Below are positions 1 through 7,980 of a stretch of 64,000 nucleotides of DNA, one piece after another. Within the stretch, counting starts at the first letter, position 1; every line of letters begins with the position of its first letter. The position numbers and the translations under genes are program-made. This DNA comes from Streptomyces goshikiensis (GTDB lineage: Bacteria > Actinomycetota > Actinomycetes > Streptomycetales > Streptomycetaceae). Location: contig NZ_BMVE01000004.1 in assembly GCF_014650555.1 (NCBI RefSeq), positions 248,001-312,000 on the forward strand, read 5' to 3'. The notes beneath the pieces were generated by a model. That model did no database searches. It was given only the letters and a program-made list of their open reading frames with translations, and was not told the origin of the DNA.

Positions 1-400
1 ACAGGGCGATGGCGAGCGCCGTGTAGAGCATCTGCCGGGGGGCGGACTCGGTGAAGAGGCCGAACTGGCGCTTGGCGAGGTTCTGCAGGCGCTCGGACTG
101 GTCGAGGCGCCAGATGAGAACGAGGCCGAGGCCGTTGAGCAGGGTGGCGATCGGCAGCAGCAGCGGGTCGGCGTACTTGGCGTAGCGGCGCACCACGAGG
201 TGGGCGACGCCGGCGAGCGCGCCCAGGCCGAGGCCGTAGAGGAACATGCCGGGCGGCAGCTCGCCGTGGATCGCGAGGCCTACGTTGGCGTAGGCGAAGA
301 TCGGGATGACCACGGCGAAGCCGAGCAGCAGGAGCTCGGTGTTCCGCCGGCTCGGCAGCTCGATGGCGCCGATGGTGGTCGTATTGGTGACAACGCTCAT
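1..400 (-). CDS. ftsW: FtsW/RodA/SpoVE-family peptidoglycan polymerase, N-terminal part (cut by window edge)
   Basis: SEDS-family membrane glycosyltransferase that polymerises lipid II with a partner penicillin-binding protein at the septum or growing tip. Only the first 133 residues lie in the window; the gene continues beyond base 1. The visible part has a short charged N-terminus (about 1-22) and several hydrophobic helices, with a LIWRLD segment after the third, typical of the long actinobacterial FtsW/RodA proteins. It starts at ATG 398-400, about 11 bases after an AGGGGG, and lies 31 bases downstream of pstP on the same strand. That is the usual fhaA-fhaB-pstP-ftsW-pbpA-pknB order. Whether it acts as FtsW or as a RodA paralogue cannot be decided from this fragment. 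Confidence 0.88.
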   Translation of the reverse strand, partial: MSVVTNTTTIGAIELPSRRNTELLLLGFAVVIPIFAYANVGLAIHGELPPGMFLYGLGLGALAGVAHLVVRRYAKYADPLLLPIATLLNGLGLVLIWRLDQSERLQNLAKRQFGLFTESAPRQMLYTALAIAL

Positions 401-431
401 GGTGTGGCAGGCCCCCTGTGCCCGCGGGTGT

Positions 432-1946
432 CTACTTGCCGCAGAGGCCGACCAGCGCTTGCTCCGCGGGAGTCAGGCTGGAACTGGGTGTCTGGGCGTT
501 CTGCGGTTCGGCGTTGCGGCGTTCTTCGTCCTTCTTGCAGGCGGACACCTGGACGCCGAGTTCGTCGATCTTCTGGCGGGCGCCATCGAGGCTGTTTTCG
601 GTGATGGTGGCCTCGACCTGCTTGCGCTTGAACGGTGGCAGGTACTTCAGCTCGATGTCGGGGTGGTCCGTCTCGACCTGGTTGAGGTGGATCCAGCCGA
701 GGTTCTGGCTGATCCCCCGGTAGAGCGCGACGTGCTCACCCTTGACGCCGACGTAGTACTGCGTCTGCGTCCAGCGGTGCGCTCCGTAGAGACCGCCGCC
801 GATGGCGCCGGCGACGATCAGGAGGAGCAGCGTACGCGTCGTCCACTTGCGGCCTTTGCCGCGCCGCCTGCGGGGGTGGTCGTACGTGTCCTCGTAGCGC
901 TGGTCGCCCTCGAAGGAGTTCGCCTCGGGGTCGCCGTAGCCGCCGCCTCCGCCGTAGCCGCCGCCCTGGCTCTGTTCGGGGAATCCGTAGCCGGGGTTCT
1001 CGCCGCTTCCGGGCGGGCCGAAGGAGCCGGCGGGCGGGGAGGCCTGGCGGCCCAGGCCCGAGGCCCGGCCGGCCGGGGTCTGCATGGCGTTGCCGTCGAA
1101 GAGCTGGTGCTGGTTCTCGGCGACCGCGCCGACGACCACCGGGGTGTCGTTCAGCTGGGCGGCGAGGGTGTCACCGCTGTCGGTGCTCAGGACGTCGGCG
1201 ACGATGCAGGTGATGTTGTCGGGTCCGCCGCCGCGCAGGGCGAGCTGGATGAGGGCCTGAACCGTCTCGTGGGGGCCGTGGTAGTCGGCGAGGGTCTCTT
1301 CCAGGGTCTGGTGGGAGACGACGCCGGAGAGCCCGTCGGAACAGATCAGGTAGCGGTCGCCGGCCCGGACCTCGCGGATGGAGAGGTCGGGTTCGACGGT
1401 GTCGCCGCTGCCGAGCGCCCGCATGAGCAGGGAGCGCTGGGGGTGGGTGGTGGCTTCCTCTTCGGTGATGCGGCCTTCGTCGACGAGGCGCTGCACCCAG
1501 GTGTGGTCCTGGGTGATCTGGGTGAGGAGGCCGTCGCGCAGCAGGTAGGCGCGGGAGTCGCCGACGTGGACGAGGCCGAGGCGCTGGCCGGTCCACAGGA
1601 GGGCGGTGAGCGTGGTGCCCATGCCTTCGAGCTGGGGGTCTTCCTCGACCATGACGCGCAGCTGGTCGTTGGCCCGCTGCACGGCGGTGGCGAGGGAGGT
1701 GAGGATGTCGGAGCCCGGGACGTCGTCGTCGAGCTGCACCAGGGTGGAAATCACCTCGGAGCTGGCGACTTCGCCGGCGGCCTGGCCGCCCATGCCGTCG
1801 GCGATCGCGAGGAGACGGGGGCCGGCGTAGCCGGAGTCCTCGTTCCCCTCGCGGATCATGCCCTTGTGCGATCCGGCGGCGAACCGCAGGGACAGACTCA
1901 TGCGCACCTCGCCGGTCGGCTCCGGGTACAACCGGTCTTGAGCCAC
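432..1946 (-). CDS. pstP: PP2C-type Ser/Thr protein phosphatase with C-terminal membrane anchor
   Basis: Metal-dependent phosphatase expected to counteract the PknB-type kinase encoded further along this operon. The N-terminal 240 residues carry the PP2C motifs: RxGNEDS, ADGMGGQAAGE, HVGDSRAYLLRDG, SDGLSG and GGPDNIT, whose aspartates bind Mn/Mg. A Gly/Pro-rich linker follows, then one membrane helix (around residues 365-385) and an extracellular tail of about 110 residues. Start choice: GTG at 1944-1946 has GGAGG nine bases upstream. An internal ATG (1901, protein starting MSLSLRF) has a GAGGTG and is the alternative; GTG 1955 abuts the ribosome site. It lies between fhaB and ftsW on the same strand. 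Confidence 0.9.
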   Translation of the reverse strand: MAQDRLYPEPTGEVRMSLSLRFAAGSHKGMIREGNEDSGYAGPRLLAIADGMGGQAAGEVASSEVISTLVQLDDDVPGSDILTSLATAVQRANDQLRVMVEEDPQLEGMGTTLTALLWTGQRLGLVHVGDSRAYLLRDGLLTQITQDHTWVQRLVDEGRITEEEATTHPQRSLLMRALGSGDTVEPDLSIREVRAGDRYLICSDGLSGVVSHQTLEETLADYHGPHETVQALIQLALRGGGPDNITCIVADVLSTDSGDTLAAQLNDTPVVVGAVAENQHQLFDGNAMQTPAGRASGLGRQASPPAGSFGPPGSGENPGYGFPEQSQGGGYGGGGGYGDPEANSFEGDQRYEDTYDHPRRRRGKGRKWTTRTLLLLIVAGAIGGGLYGAHRWTQTQYYVGVKGEHVALYRGISQNLGWIHLNQVETDHPDIELKYLPPFKRKQVEATITENSLDGARQKIDELGVQVSACKKDEERRNAEPQNAQTPSSSLTPAEQALVGLCGK

Positions 1947-2039
1947 ACTGCCCACCCTCCGGTCGGGAGCGCGCGCGGGTCCGTGTCCTGGATGGGACGG
2001 ACCGTCGCGGCTCGCTCGCTCCGCTCGCTCATTCTCGTA

Positions 2040-2546
2040 CTACTTCCGCAGCTCGATGACGGTCTTGCCGATGCGGATCGGGGCGCCCGGCGGAATGGGC
2101 GTCGGTGTGGTCAGCCGGGTCCGGTCGAGATACGTGCCGTTGGTGGACCCGAGATCCTCGACGATCCACTGGCCGTCACGGTCGGGATAGATCCTGGCAT
2201 GGCGGCTGGAGGCGTAGTCGTCGTCCAGCACGATGGTCGAGTCGTGCGCCCGGCCGAGCGTGATCGTCTGGCCCGCCAGGGCCACCGTGGTGCCCGTGAG
2301 GGTGCCCTCGGAGACGACGAGCTTGGTGGGCGCTCCGCGGCGCTGGCGCTGCTGTGGCGGCGCGCTCTGCCGGCCGCCCGCCTGTTGTGGCGCGCTGGTG
2401 GCGCCGCCGCCGCCGCGGCGCGAGCCGCGTTGTGTGACGCGCGTACCGAAGAGGTCGCTGCGGATGACCTGTACGGCCACGATGACGAACAGCCACAGAA
2501 CGGCCAGGAAACCCAACCGCATGACCGTCAGGGTCAGCTCTGACAT
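2040..2546 (-). CDS. fhaB: FHA-domain membrane protein FhaB (FipA-like)
   Basis: Short (168 residue) phosphothreonine-reading adaptor. One hydrophobic segment near residues 8-27 anchors it in the membrane. A Gly/Gln/Pro/Arg-rich linker follows, and the C-terminal half is a forkhead-associated domain with the canonical GRAxxST, SSRHARI and DLGSTNGTYLD motifs. In mycobacteria the equivalent protein (FipA/FhaB) links PknB signalling to FtsZ-FtsQ and septal peptidoglycan synthesis; the same role is inferred here from synteny. ATG at 2544-2546 lies ten bases after the fhaA stop, so the two are probably co-translated. Confidence 0.92.
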   Translation of the reverse strand: MSELTLTVMRLGFLAVLWLFVIVAVQVIRSDLFGTRVTQRGSRRGGGGATSAPQQAGGRQSAPPQQRQRRGAPTKLVVSEGTLTGTTVALAGQTITLGRAHDSTIVLDDDYASSRHARIYPDRDGQWIVEDLGSTNGTYLDRTRLTTPTPIPPGAPIRIGKTVIELRK

Positions 2547-2556
2547 TGCCCCCGCT

Positions 2557-3378
2557 TCACCCTTCGGCTTGCCGGTAAATGATGGTGGTGCTGCCCACGA
2601 CGATCCGCGAGCCGTCGCGGAGCGTAGCGCGGGTGGTGTGCTGCCCGTCCACCACGATGCCGTTGGTGGACCCGAGATCCTGGATCGTCGGAGGCGTTCC
2701 GGTCCGGATCTCACAGTGCCGGCGGGATACGCCGGGGTCGTCGATCCGCACGTCGGCTTCGGTGCTTCGGCCGAGTACGAGCGTGGAGCGCGAGATCTGG
2801 TGGCGTGTGCCATTGATCTCGATCCAGCGCCGCGTCGTGCCGGGGGCGCCGGGTGGTGCGGGTGCGGGTCCGCCGGGGGCGGGCCTGCGTGCGGCTCCGC
2901 CGGGGGGCGGGGCCGCGGGCATGGGGGGAGCGGCGGCCGGGGGGTAGCCGTAGCCGCCGGGCTGCTGCTGGCCCTGGGGGGCCTGCGGCTGAGCCTGGGA
3001 GGTGCTGGAGGCGAGCGTACGGCTACGGACCCGGTAGAGACCGGTGTCGAGGTCGTCGGCCTTCTCCAGGTGGACCTTGATCGGGCCCATGAAGCTGTAG
3101 CGCTGCTGCTTGGCGTAGTCGCGGACGAGGCCCGCGAGCTCGTCGCCGAGCTGGCCGGAGTAGGGGCTCAGGCGCTCGTAGTCGCCGGTGCTGAGCTCCA
3201 CGATGAAGTCGTTCGGGACGACGGTCCGCTCGCGGTTCCAGATGGTGGCGTTGTTGTCGCACTCCCGCTGGAGGGCGCCGGCGATCTCCACCGGCTGGAC
3301 CTCGGACTTGAACACTTTGGCGAAGGTGCCGTTCACCAGACCTTCGAGTCGCTGCTCGAACCGCTTCAGGACTCCCAT
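2557..3378 (-). CDS. fhaA: FhaA: DUF3662 plus FHA-domain signalling protein
   Basis: Cytoplasmic adaptor of 273 residues. Residues 1-125 match the DUF3662 N-terminal domain (start MGVLKRFEQRLEGLVNGTFA, then the EVQPVEIAGALQRE segment). A Pro/Gln/Gly-rich linker (about 130-185) leads to a C-terminal FHA domain with LGRSTEADVRID, VSRRHCEI and DLGSTNG. In actinobacteria FhaA binds the phosphorylated pseudokinase MviN/MurJ and PknB substrates and restrains peptidoglycan synthesis; this role is known for the family and inferred here. The ATG at 3376-3378 has GGAGGAGGTG just upstream. It is the first visible gene of the minus-strand operon, and the tRNA-Leu starts 293 bases away. Confidence 0.92.
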   Translation of the reverse strand: MGVLKRFEQRLEGLVNGTFAKVFKSEVQPVEIAGALQRECDNNATIWNRERTVVPNDFIVELSTGDYERLSPYSGQLGDELAGLVRDYAKQQRYSFMGPIKVHLEKADDLDTGLYRVRSRTLASSTSQAQPQAPQGQQQPGGYGYPPAAAPPMPAAPPPGGAARRPAPGGPAPAPPGAPGTTRRWIEINGTRHQISRSTLVLGRSTEADVRIDDPGVSRRHCEIRTGTPPTIQDLGSTNGIVVDGQHTTRATLRDGSRIVVGSTTIIYRQAEG

Positions 3379-3671
3379 GGGGCACCTCCTCCGTCGTTGT
3401 CGCCCTGTACTGCTTACTGATCGTATCCACGCGTGGCGGATTCGGCTGGTTCCCCATCGGTCCTGTGGCGAGGAGTGTTGGTCCTCACAAGGGATCGTAG
3501 GGGCGCTCCGATGACAGTGTCCCGCACCGGGAGCGGAGTGCGGGAGGGGCCCGTCGTGGCGGGTGCGCGGGGTGCGGGGAAAGCGATGTGAATCCACCCC
3601 CTCCGACGTGCTAATGTTCCGATGTCGCCAGGGGAACGGCCCGCAAGGGAAGAACCACTGGGACGCTGCTC

Positions 3672-3754
3672 GGGCGAGTGGCGGAACGGCAGACGCGCTG
3701 GCTTCAGGTGCCAGTGTCCTTCGGGACGTGGGGGTTCAAATCCCCCCTCGCCCA
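3672..3754 (+). tRNA. tRNA-Leu (anticodon CAG)
   Basis: A complete cloverleaf can be drawn. The seven-base acceptor stem GGGCGAG (3672-3678) pairs with CTCGCCC (3747-3753), with discriminator A. A five-base anticodon stem CTGGC/GCCAG holds loop TTCAGGT, giving anticodon CAG, which reads CUG. The long variable arm with a TTCG tetraloop marks a class II (Leu) tRNA. The T-arm GGGGG-TTCAAAT-CCCCC is standard. The 3' CCA is not encoded. CUG is one of the main leucine codons at this GC content, so this is a major isoacceptor. No integrase or repeated 3' end is near, so there is no sign that it is used as an attachment site. Confidence 0.96.
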
Positions 3755-3764
3755 CATCGACGAG

Positions 3765-3796
3765 ACGGTCGTCACCACGAAAGTGGTGGCGGCCGT
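3765..3796 (+). terminator. Hairpin terminator after tRNA-Leu
   Basis: Eleven bases after the tRNA, ACGG...CCGT arms enclose a CACCAC-GAAA-GTGGTG stem-loop. It is followed shortly by a TTTCGTGTTTTCC run, which fits an intrinsic terminator for the tRNA transcript. Confidence 0.7.
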
Positions 3797-4018
3797 TTCG
3801 TGTTTTCCCCTGTGGGTCCGGTGAGTTCGGGGCCGGACCGCCGCCCGCCTCCTGTCCGCCTCCCGCCCGGCGCTCCAGCGGCGTTGCGCCCCGGGCGGGT
3901 TGTCGAGTGATCCCGGCCACATCTGTTCGGGCGGGGGGTGTTGACGGGGGGTCGGCCGTCCGACTTTCGTCGGGCCGGGCGCGACGAAAGAGGGCGGCGG
4001 TCGGCAGGTGCGGGTGTC

Positions 4019-4024
4019 TAGGGT
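4019..4024 (+). promoter_or_regulatory. -10 box TAGGGT of leaderless gene 4032
   Basis: TAGGGT ends seven bases before the GTG at 4032 and no ribosome site is visible, so transcription probably begins at or next to the start codon. Confidence 0.55.
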
Positions 4025-4031
4025 CGGGCCC

Positions 4032-5714
4032 GTGGATGCGACGGCGAGGGTGCGGGCGGGCTGGGACTGGCTGAAAGGGCCCGAGCCCTGGACCCGGCGG
4101 ATGCTGGCGGGAGACCTGGCGCTCGCGACGGTGGCGGCGGTGCTGGGGCTCGGCGTCGAGGAACTCGACCGGGGCTCCGGAGTGCGGATGCTGGCCAGCG
4201 CCGTGCTCGTCGTCGCGCTGACGCTGCTGCGGCGCAGGCTGCCGGCGGCCACGCTGGTGGCGGGCTCGGCGCTGAGCGCGGTCCTCCCCGGGGCGCTGCT
4301 GGTGACCGGCCTGCTCGGCTGGTCGGCCGGGCGCCGGATCGAGGGGGTGGGCCGGGCGCTGGCCGTCTTCAGCCTGGCGTGCGTCGCGGCCGTCGGCCTC
4401 GGTGTCGTCAGCGAGTCCGAGATGCGGCCGCTGCTGGTGATCGTGTTCACCACGCTGCTGTTCATCGTGACGACCGTCATGCCGGGTCTGGCCAGCCGGT
4501 ACTGGTCGCAGCGCCGGACGCTGCTGCGCGCGCTCCAGGAGCGCAACGCGCAGCTGATGCGGGAGCGGGCGATGATCGCCGGGCAGGCCCGGCTGCTGGA
4601 GCGGCAGCGGATCGCCCAGGACATGCACGACAGCCTGGGGCACCAACTGGCGCTGATCTCGGTGCACACCGGGGCGCTGGAGGTGGATCCGAAGCTCACC
4701 GACCGCCAGCGCGAGGCCGTGGGCGTACTGCGGCAGGCGTCGGTGGCGGCGATGCACGAGCTGCGCGAGGTCGTCGGGATCCTGCGGGACGGGGTGGCGG
4801 CGCCGGTCCCGGTGGAGGAGGCCGCGCAGCCCGCGGCGCGCGGGGTGGCCGGGATCGCGGGGGTCGTGGAGTCGGCGCGGGGCGCGGGCACGCCCGTCGG
4901 GCTGGCCACGACCGGGCAGCCCCGACCGCTGGTCGCGGCCTGCGACCACGCCGCGTACAGGATCGTGCAGGAGGCGCTGACGAACGCGTACAAGCACGCG
5001 CCGGGCGCGGCGATCGCGGTGGAGCTGCGGTACGAGGACGACTCGCTGGTGGTGGAGATCGCCAACGGGCCCGCGGCCGGGCCGGGCGCCGGCGAGGTGG
5101 TCTCGGGCGGGCAGGGCCTGACGGGGCTGCGCGAGCGGGCCCGGCTGGTGGGCGGCATGGTGCACGCGGGCCCGACCGAGGACGGCGGGTTCCGGGTGGC
5201 CGGGGTGCTGCCGTACGGCGCCGAGCCGGCGGGGGTGGAGGACGCGGCGGACGACTTCGGTCAGCGGCTGCGGCCGCACGTACTGGACGGCACGCCGCCG
5301 ATGGACTGGGCGGCGGTGGACCGGGAGCTGACCGTACCCAGCCGCAGCCGGGCCGGTGGCGTCGCGATGGGCTGCGGGATCGCGTTCGCGGCGGGGGTGC
5401 TGTTGCTGGTCGCGCTCGGGGTCGCGATCGCCTTGATGGTGGGTTCGTTCAAGGACGGGATGATCGACAGGGAGGAGTACGACGCGGTACGGATCGGCAC
5501 CGCCGAGCAGGAGGTCCGCGACCGGCTGCCGAGCGGGGACTCCGTCCTGACCTCGGGACTCGACCGCAAGGGGCCGACGCGGCCGGCCGGCTCGGAATGC
5601 CTGGCGTTCCTGGCGGCGGACGGCCCGTCGGATCTGGGCAAGGATCTGGTTTTCCGGTTCTGCTTCGCGGACGGCAAGCTCGTCGACAAGCAGGCGTACG
5701 AGGTCAAGCAGTAG
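4032..5714 (+). CDS. NarL-type sensor histidine kinase with extra C-terminal membrane helix and extracellular domain
   Basis: Membrane sensor kinase of 560 residues, probably phosphorylating the response regulator at 5723. The N-terminal about 150 residues form four to five membrane helices. A HisKA_3 dimerisation domain follows with phospho-acceptor His199 in DMHDSLGHQ. The HATPase region has the N-box EALTNAYKHAPG and a GLTGLRERARLVGG G-box. Unusually, after the ATPase domain there is a linker, another strong helix (about 444-472) and some 85 extracellular residues. Their YDAVRIGTAEQEVRDRL segment resembles the start of SmpA/BamE-type domains. GTG 4032 is chosen because of its leaderless -10 box; GTG 4008 is the alternative. 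The gap to the regulator is eight bases. Confidence 0.85.
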   Translation: MDATARVRAGWDWLKGPEPWTRRMLAGDLALATVAAVLGLGVEELDRGSGVRMLASAVLVVALTLLRRRLPAATLVAGSALSAVLPGALLVTGLLGWSAGRRIEGVGRALAVFSLACVAAVGLGVVSESEMRPLLVIVFTTLLFIVTTVMPGLASRYWSQRRTLLRALQERNAQLMRERAMIAGQARLLERQRIAQDMHDSLGHQLALISVHTGALEVDPKLTDRQREAVGVLRQASVAAMHELREVVGILRDGVAAPVPVEEAAQPAARGVAGIAGVVESARGAGTPVGLATTGQPRPLVAACDHAAYRIVQEALTNAYKHAPGAAIAVELRYEDDSLVVEIANGPAAGPGAGEVVSGGQGLTGLRERARLVGGMVHAGPTEDGGFRVAGVLPYGAEPAGVEDAADDFGQRLRPHVLDGTPPMDWAAVDRELTVPSRSRAGGVAMGCGIAFAAGVLLLVALGVAIALMVGSFKDGMIDREEYDAVRIGTAEQEVRDRLPSGDSVLTSGLDRKGPTRPAGSECLAFLAADGPSDLGKDLVFRFCFADGKLVDKQAYEVKQ

Positions 5715-5722
5715 GAGCGCGG

Positions 5723-6382
5723 GTGACAGCCAGGGTGGTCCGAGTGGTGATCGCTGACGATGAGCCGCTGATCCGGGCCGGGATCAGGATGATCCTGACC
5801 TCGGCGCCGGACATCGAGGTCGTCGCGGAGGCGGCGAACGGCCGGGAAGCGGTCGAGCTCGCGCGGGCGCACGCGCCCGACGTGATGCTGCTGGACATCC
5901 AGATGCCGGTGATGGACGGGCTGACGGCCCTGGGCGAGCTGGGCCGGGCGGCGCCCGAGGTGCGCGCGCTGATCCTGACCACCTTCGGGGAGAAGGAGAA
6001 CGTGCTGCGGGCCCTCGGCCAGGGCGGCGCGGGGTTCCTGCTGAAGGATTCGGCGCCGGGCGAGCTGATCGGCGCCGTACGGGCGGCCGCGGCCGGGGAC
6101 GCCTACCTGTCACCGGCGGCGACCCGGCACGTGGTGGACCAGCTGGCCTCGGGGCAGGCCGCGGGGCGCGGCGAGGCGGCCCGGCGCCGGGTGGCGGAGC
6201 TGAGCGAGCGGGAGCGCGGGGTGCTGGCGCTGCTGGGCGAGGGCCTCTCGAACGCGGACGCGGGCCGGCGGCTGCACATGAGCGAGGCGACCGTGAAGAC
6301 GTACGTCAGCCGGATCCTGGCGAAGCTGGGGTGCGAGAACCGCGTACAGGCGGCCCTGCTGGCCAGGGACGCCGGCCTGTAG
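5723..6382 (+). CDS. NarL/LuxR-type response regulator
   Basis: Cytoplasmic transcription factor of 219 residues. The receiver domain (about 5-120) has the acidic pair in IADDEP, the phospho-acceptor Asp in DVMLLDIQMPVMDG, the switch Thr in LTTFGE and Lys in LLKDSAPGEL. The C-terminal LuxR helix-turn-helix is LSERERGVLALLGEGLSNADAGRRL followed by SEATVKTYVSRILAKL (cut here for length). GTG at 5723 follows GGAG by five bases and lies eight bases after the kinase stop, so the two genes form one operon and a cognate pair. Its targets are unknown; the additional domains of its kinase suggest an envelope-related signal. Confidence 0.92.
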   Translation: MTARVVRVVIADDEPLIRAGIRMILTSAPDIEVVAEAANGREAVELARAHAPDVMLLDIQMPVMDGLTALGELGRAAPEVRALILTTFGEKENVLRALGQGGAGFLLKDSAPGELIGAVRAAAAGDAYLSPAATRHVVDQLASGQAAGRGEAARRRVAELSERERGVLALLGEGLSNADAGRRLHMSEATVKTYVSRILAKLGCENRVQAALLARDAGL

Positions 6383-6403
6383 ATACGGTTCGGGCCGGAA
6401 TTG

Positions 6404-7888
6404 ATGATGTTGGCCGGGACAGTACGACGGGTACGGGTGGGGGCGGCGCGCATGGTGGCGATACCGGAGCAGCGGGTGGCGGGGCCGGACCGGACGACGG
6501 GGGGCGGGCGGATACCCGCCGTCGCGGGGTTCGCACCCCGGACGGTCTCCGGTTCGGCCCGCGCGGCGGGCAAGTCCCTGCGGGAGCGCGTACCGCGCGC
6601 GGCGCACGCGGGCTTCGAGGCACCCGCCGGTCGGCCGGACGCCGTGCGCGCGGTCGAGGAGTCCAATGCCGGGCGGGTCGCGGAGCTGGCGCCGATCCGG
6701 GTGGGGCGGATGGCCGCGAACCCGTTCGCCTTCCTGCGCGGGTCGGCCGGGCTGATGGCCCACGATCTGTCCGGCGGGCCGGTGACCGGGGTGGGCGCGC
6801 AGATCTGCGGTGACGCGCACGCGGCCAACTTCGGCCTGTACGGGGACGCGCGCGGGCGGCTCGTCATCGACCTCAACGACTTCGACGAGACCGTGTTCGG
6901 TCCCTGGGAGTGGGACCTGAAGCGGCTGGCGACCTCGCTGGTGCTGGCCGGACGGGTGGCCGGCGCGGACGAGGACACCTGCCGGGCGGCGGCGCTGGAC
7001 ACGGTGGGCGCCTACCGGCGGACCATGCGGCTGCTGGCGAAGCTGCCCGCCCTCGACGCGTGGAACGCCATCGCGGACGAGGAACTGGTCTCGCACACCG
7101 ACGCCCGGGACCTGCTGGGCACGCTGGAGCGGGTCTCGGAGAAGGCCCGCAACAACACCTCCGCCCGGTTCGCCGCCAAGTCCACCGAGGCCGGTACGGA
7201 CGGCGTACGGCGCTTCGTGGACGCCCTGCCGGTGCTGCGCCGGGTCGGCGACGGCGAGGCGGCGGCCGTGGCGGCCTCGCTGGGCCCGTACCTGGAGACC
7301 CTCCAGGGGGACCGGCTGCCGCTGCTGGCCCGGTACGCGATCCATGACGTGGCCTTCCGGGTGGTGGGCACCGGGAGCGTGGGCACCCGCTCGTACGTCG
7401 TGCTGCTGCTGGACCACCGCGGCGAACCGCTCGTCCTCCAGGTGAAGGAGGCCCGGCCCTCGGCTCTGCTGCCGTACCTGCCGGCCCTGGGGTTCACCTC
7501 CGCTCCGGAGGAGCACGAGGGGCGGCGGGTGGTGGCCGGCCAGAAGCGGATGCAGGTGGTCTCCGACATCCTTTTGGGCTGGACCACCGTGCAGGGGCGG
7601 CCCTACCAGGTCCGCCAGTTCCGCAACCGCAAGGGCAGCGTGGACCCGGCGGCCCTGGCCCCCGAGCAGATCGACGACTACGGGCGGATGACCGGCGCGC
7701 TGCTGGCGCGGGCGCACGCGCACAGCGCCGATCCGCGGGTCCTGGCCGGGTACTGCGGCAAGAACGACGAGCTGGACGAGGCGATGGCCACGTTCGCCGT
7801 TGCGTACGCGGACCGGAGCGAGGCCGACCACGCGGATCTGGTGGCGGCGGTGCGGAGCGGCCGGATCGCGGCGGAGGCGGGGGTCTGA
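6404..7888 (+). CDS. DUF2252 family protein (kinase-fold, function unknown)
   Basis: Protein of about 494 residues in the DUF2252 family. Two motifs recall aminoglycoside-phosphotransferase/kinase catalytic centres: GDAHAANFG (about residues 136-144) and VIDLNDFDE (about 154-162). The latter is followed by GPWEWDLKRLATSLVLAGR. The family has no settled function; a phosphotransfer activity is inference only. The start is uncertain: TTG 6401, ATG 6404 and ATG 6407 are in tandem, with a TACGGT -10-like box at 6384-6389, and an internal ATG lies at 6452. It starts 21 bases after the response regulator and may be read through from it. A 36-bp palindrome (7922-7957) lies just beyond its stop. Confidence 0.82.
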   Translation: MMLAGTVRRVRVGAARMVAIPEQRVAGPDRTTGGGRIPAVAGFAPRTVSGSARAAGKSLRERVPRAAHAGFEAPAGRPDAVRAVEESNAGRVAELAPIRVGRMAANPFAFLRGSAGLMAHDLSGGPVTGVGAQICGDAHAANFGLYGDARGRLVIDLNDFDETVFGPWEWDLKRLATSLVLAGRVAGADEDTCRAAALDTVGAYRRTMRLLAKLPALDAWNAIADEELVSHTDARDLLGTLERVSEKARNNTSARFAAKSTEAGTDGVRRFVDALPVLRRVGDGEAAAVAASLGPYLETLQGDRLPLLARYAIHDVAFRVVGTGSVGTRSYVVLLLDHRGEPLVLQVKEARPSALLPYLPALGFTSAPEEHEGRRVVAGQKRMQVVSDILLGWTTVQGRPYQVRQFRNRKGSVDPAALAPEQIDDYGRMTGALLARAHAHSADPRVLAGYCGKNDELDEAMATFAVAYADRSEADHADLVAAVRSGRIAAEAGV

Positions 7889-7921
7889 GCCGCCTGCCGA
7901 CCGGCTTTCGCGGGTCTCGGT

Positions 7922-7957
7922 CCCGGGCCTGTGTTTCACGTGAAACACAGGCCCGGG
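7922..7957. other. parS: parS centromere site inside a 36-bp perfect palindrome
   Basis: Bases 7933-7946 read GTTTCACGTGAAAC, the exact Streptomyces ParB-binding parS sequence. The symmetry continues on both sides through GT/AC and CCCGGGCCT/AGGCCCGGG, so all 18 base pairs either side of the centre match. The parS core is established knowledge for Streptomyces, where many copies cluster round oriC and ParB spreads from them. The GC-rich outer arms would also make a strong hairpin and could stop transcription from the DUF2252 gene. It ends 23 bases before the start of the J-domain gene. Confidence 0.93.
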
Positions 7958-7968
7958 CGGACCGGCCT

Positions 7969-7974
7969 TAGGCT
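7969..7974 (+). promoter_or_regulatory. -10 box TAGGCT of leaderless gene 7981
   Basis: TAGGCT followed by exactly six bases (GGCCGG) and the GTG start at 7981, with no Shine-Dalgarno sequence. It sits between the parS palindrome and the gene. Confidence 0.65.
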
Positions 7975-7980
7975 GGCCGG

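Noticed and set aside
306..2543. 745-residue plus-strand open frame
   Set aside because: It is antisense to pstP and fhaB, with Val/Gly-rich composition typical of the complementary strand of high-GC genes and no motif.
2040..2813. Longer 257-residue version of FhaB
   Set aside because: The extra 89 residues overlap fhaA and look like frame-shifted FhaA sequence; ATG 2546 gives a normal-length FhaB.
3672..3754. tRNA-Leu as integration site of a mobile element
   Set aside because: No integrase, no repeat of the tRNA 3' end and no shift in base composition nearby.
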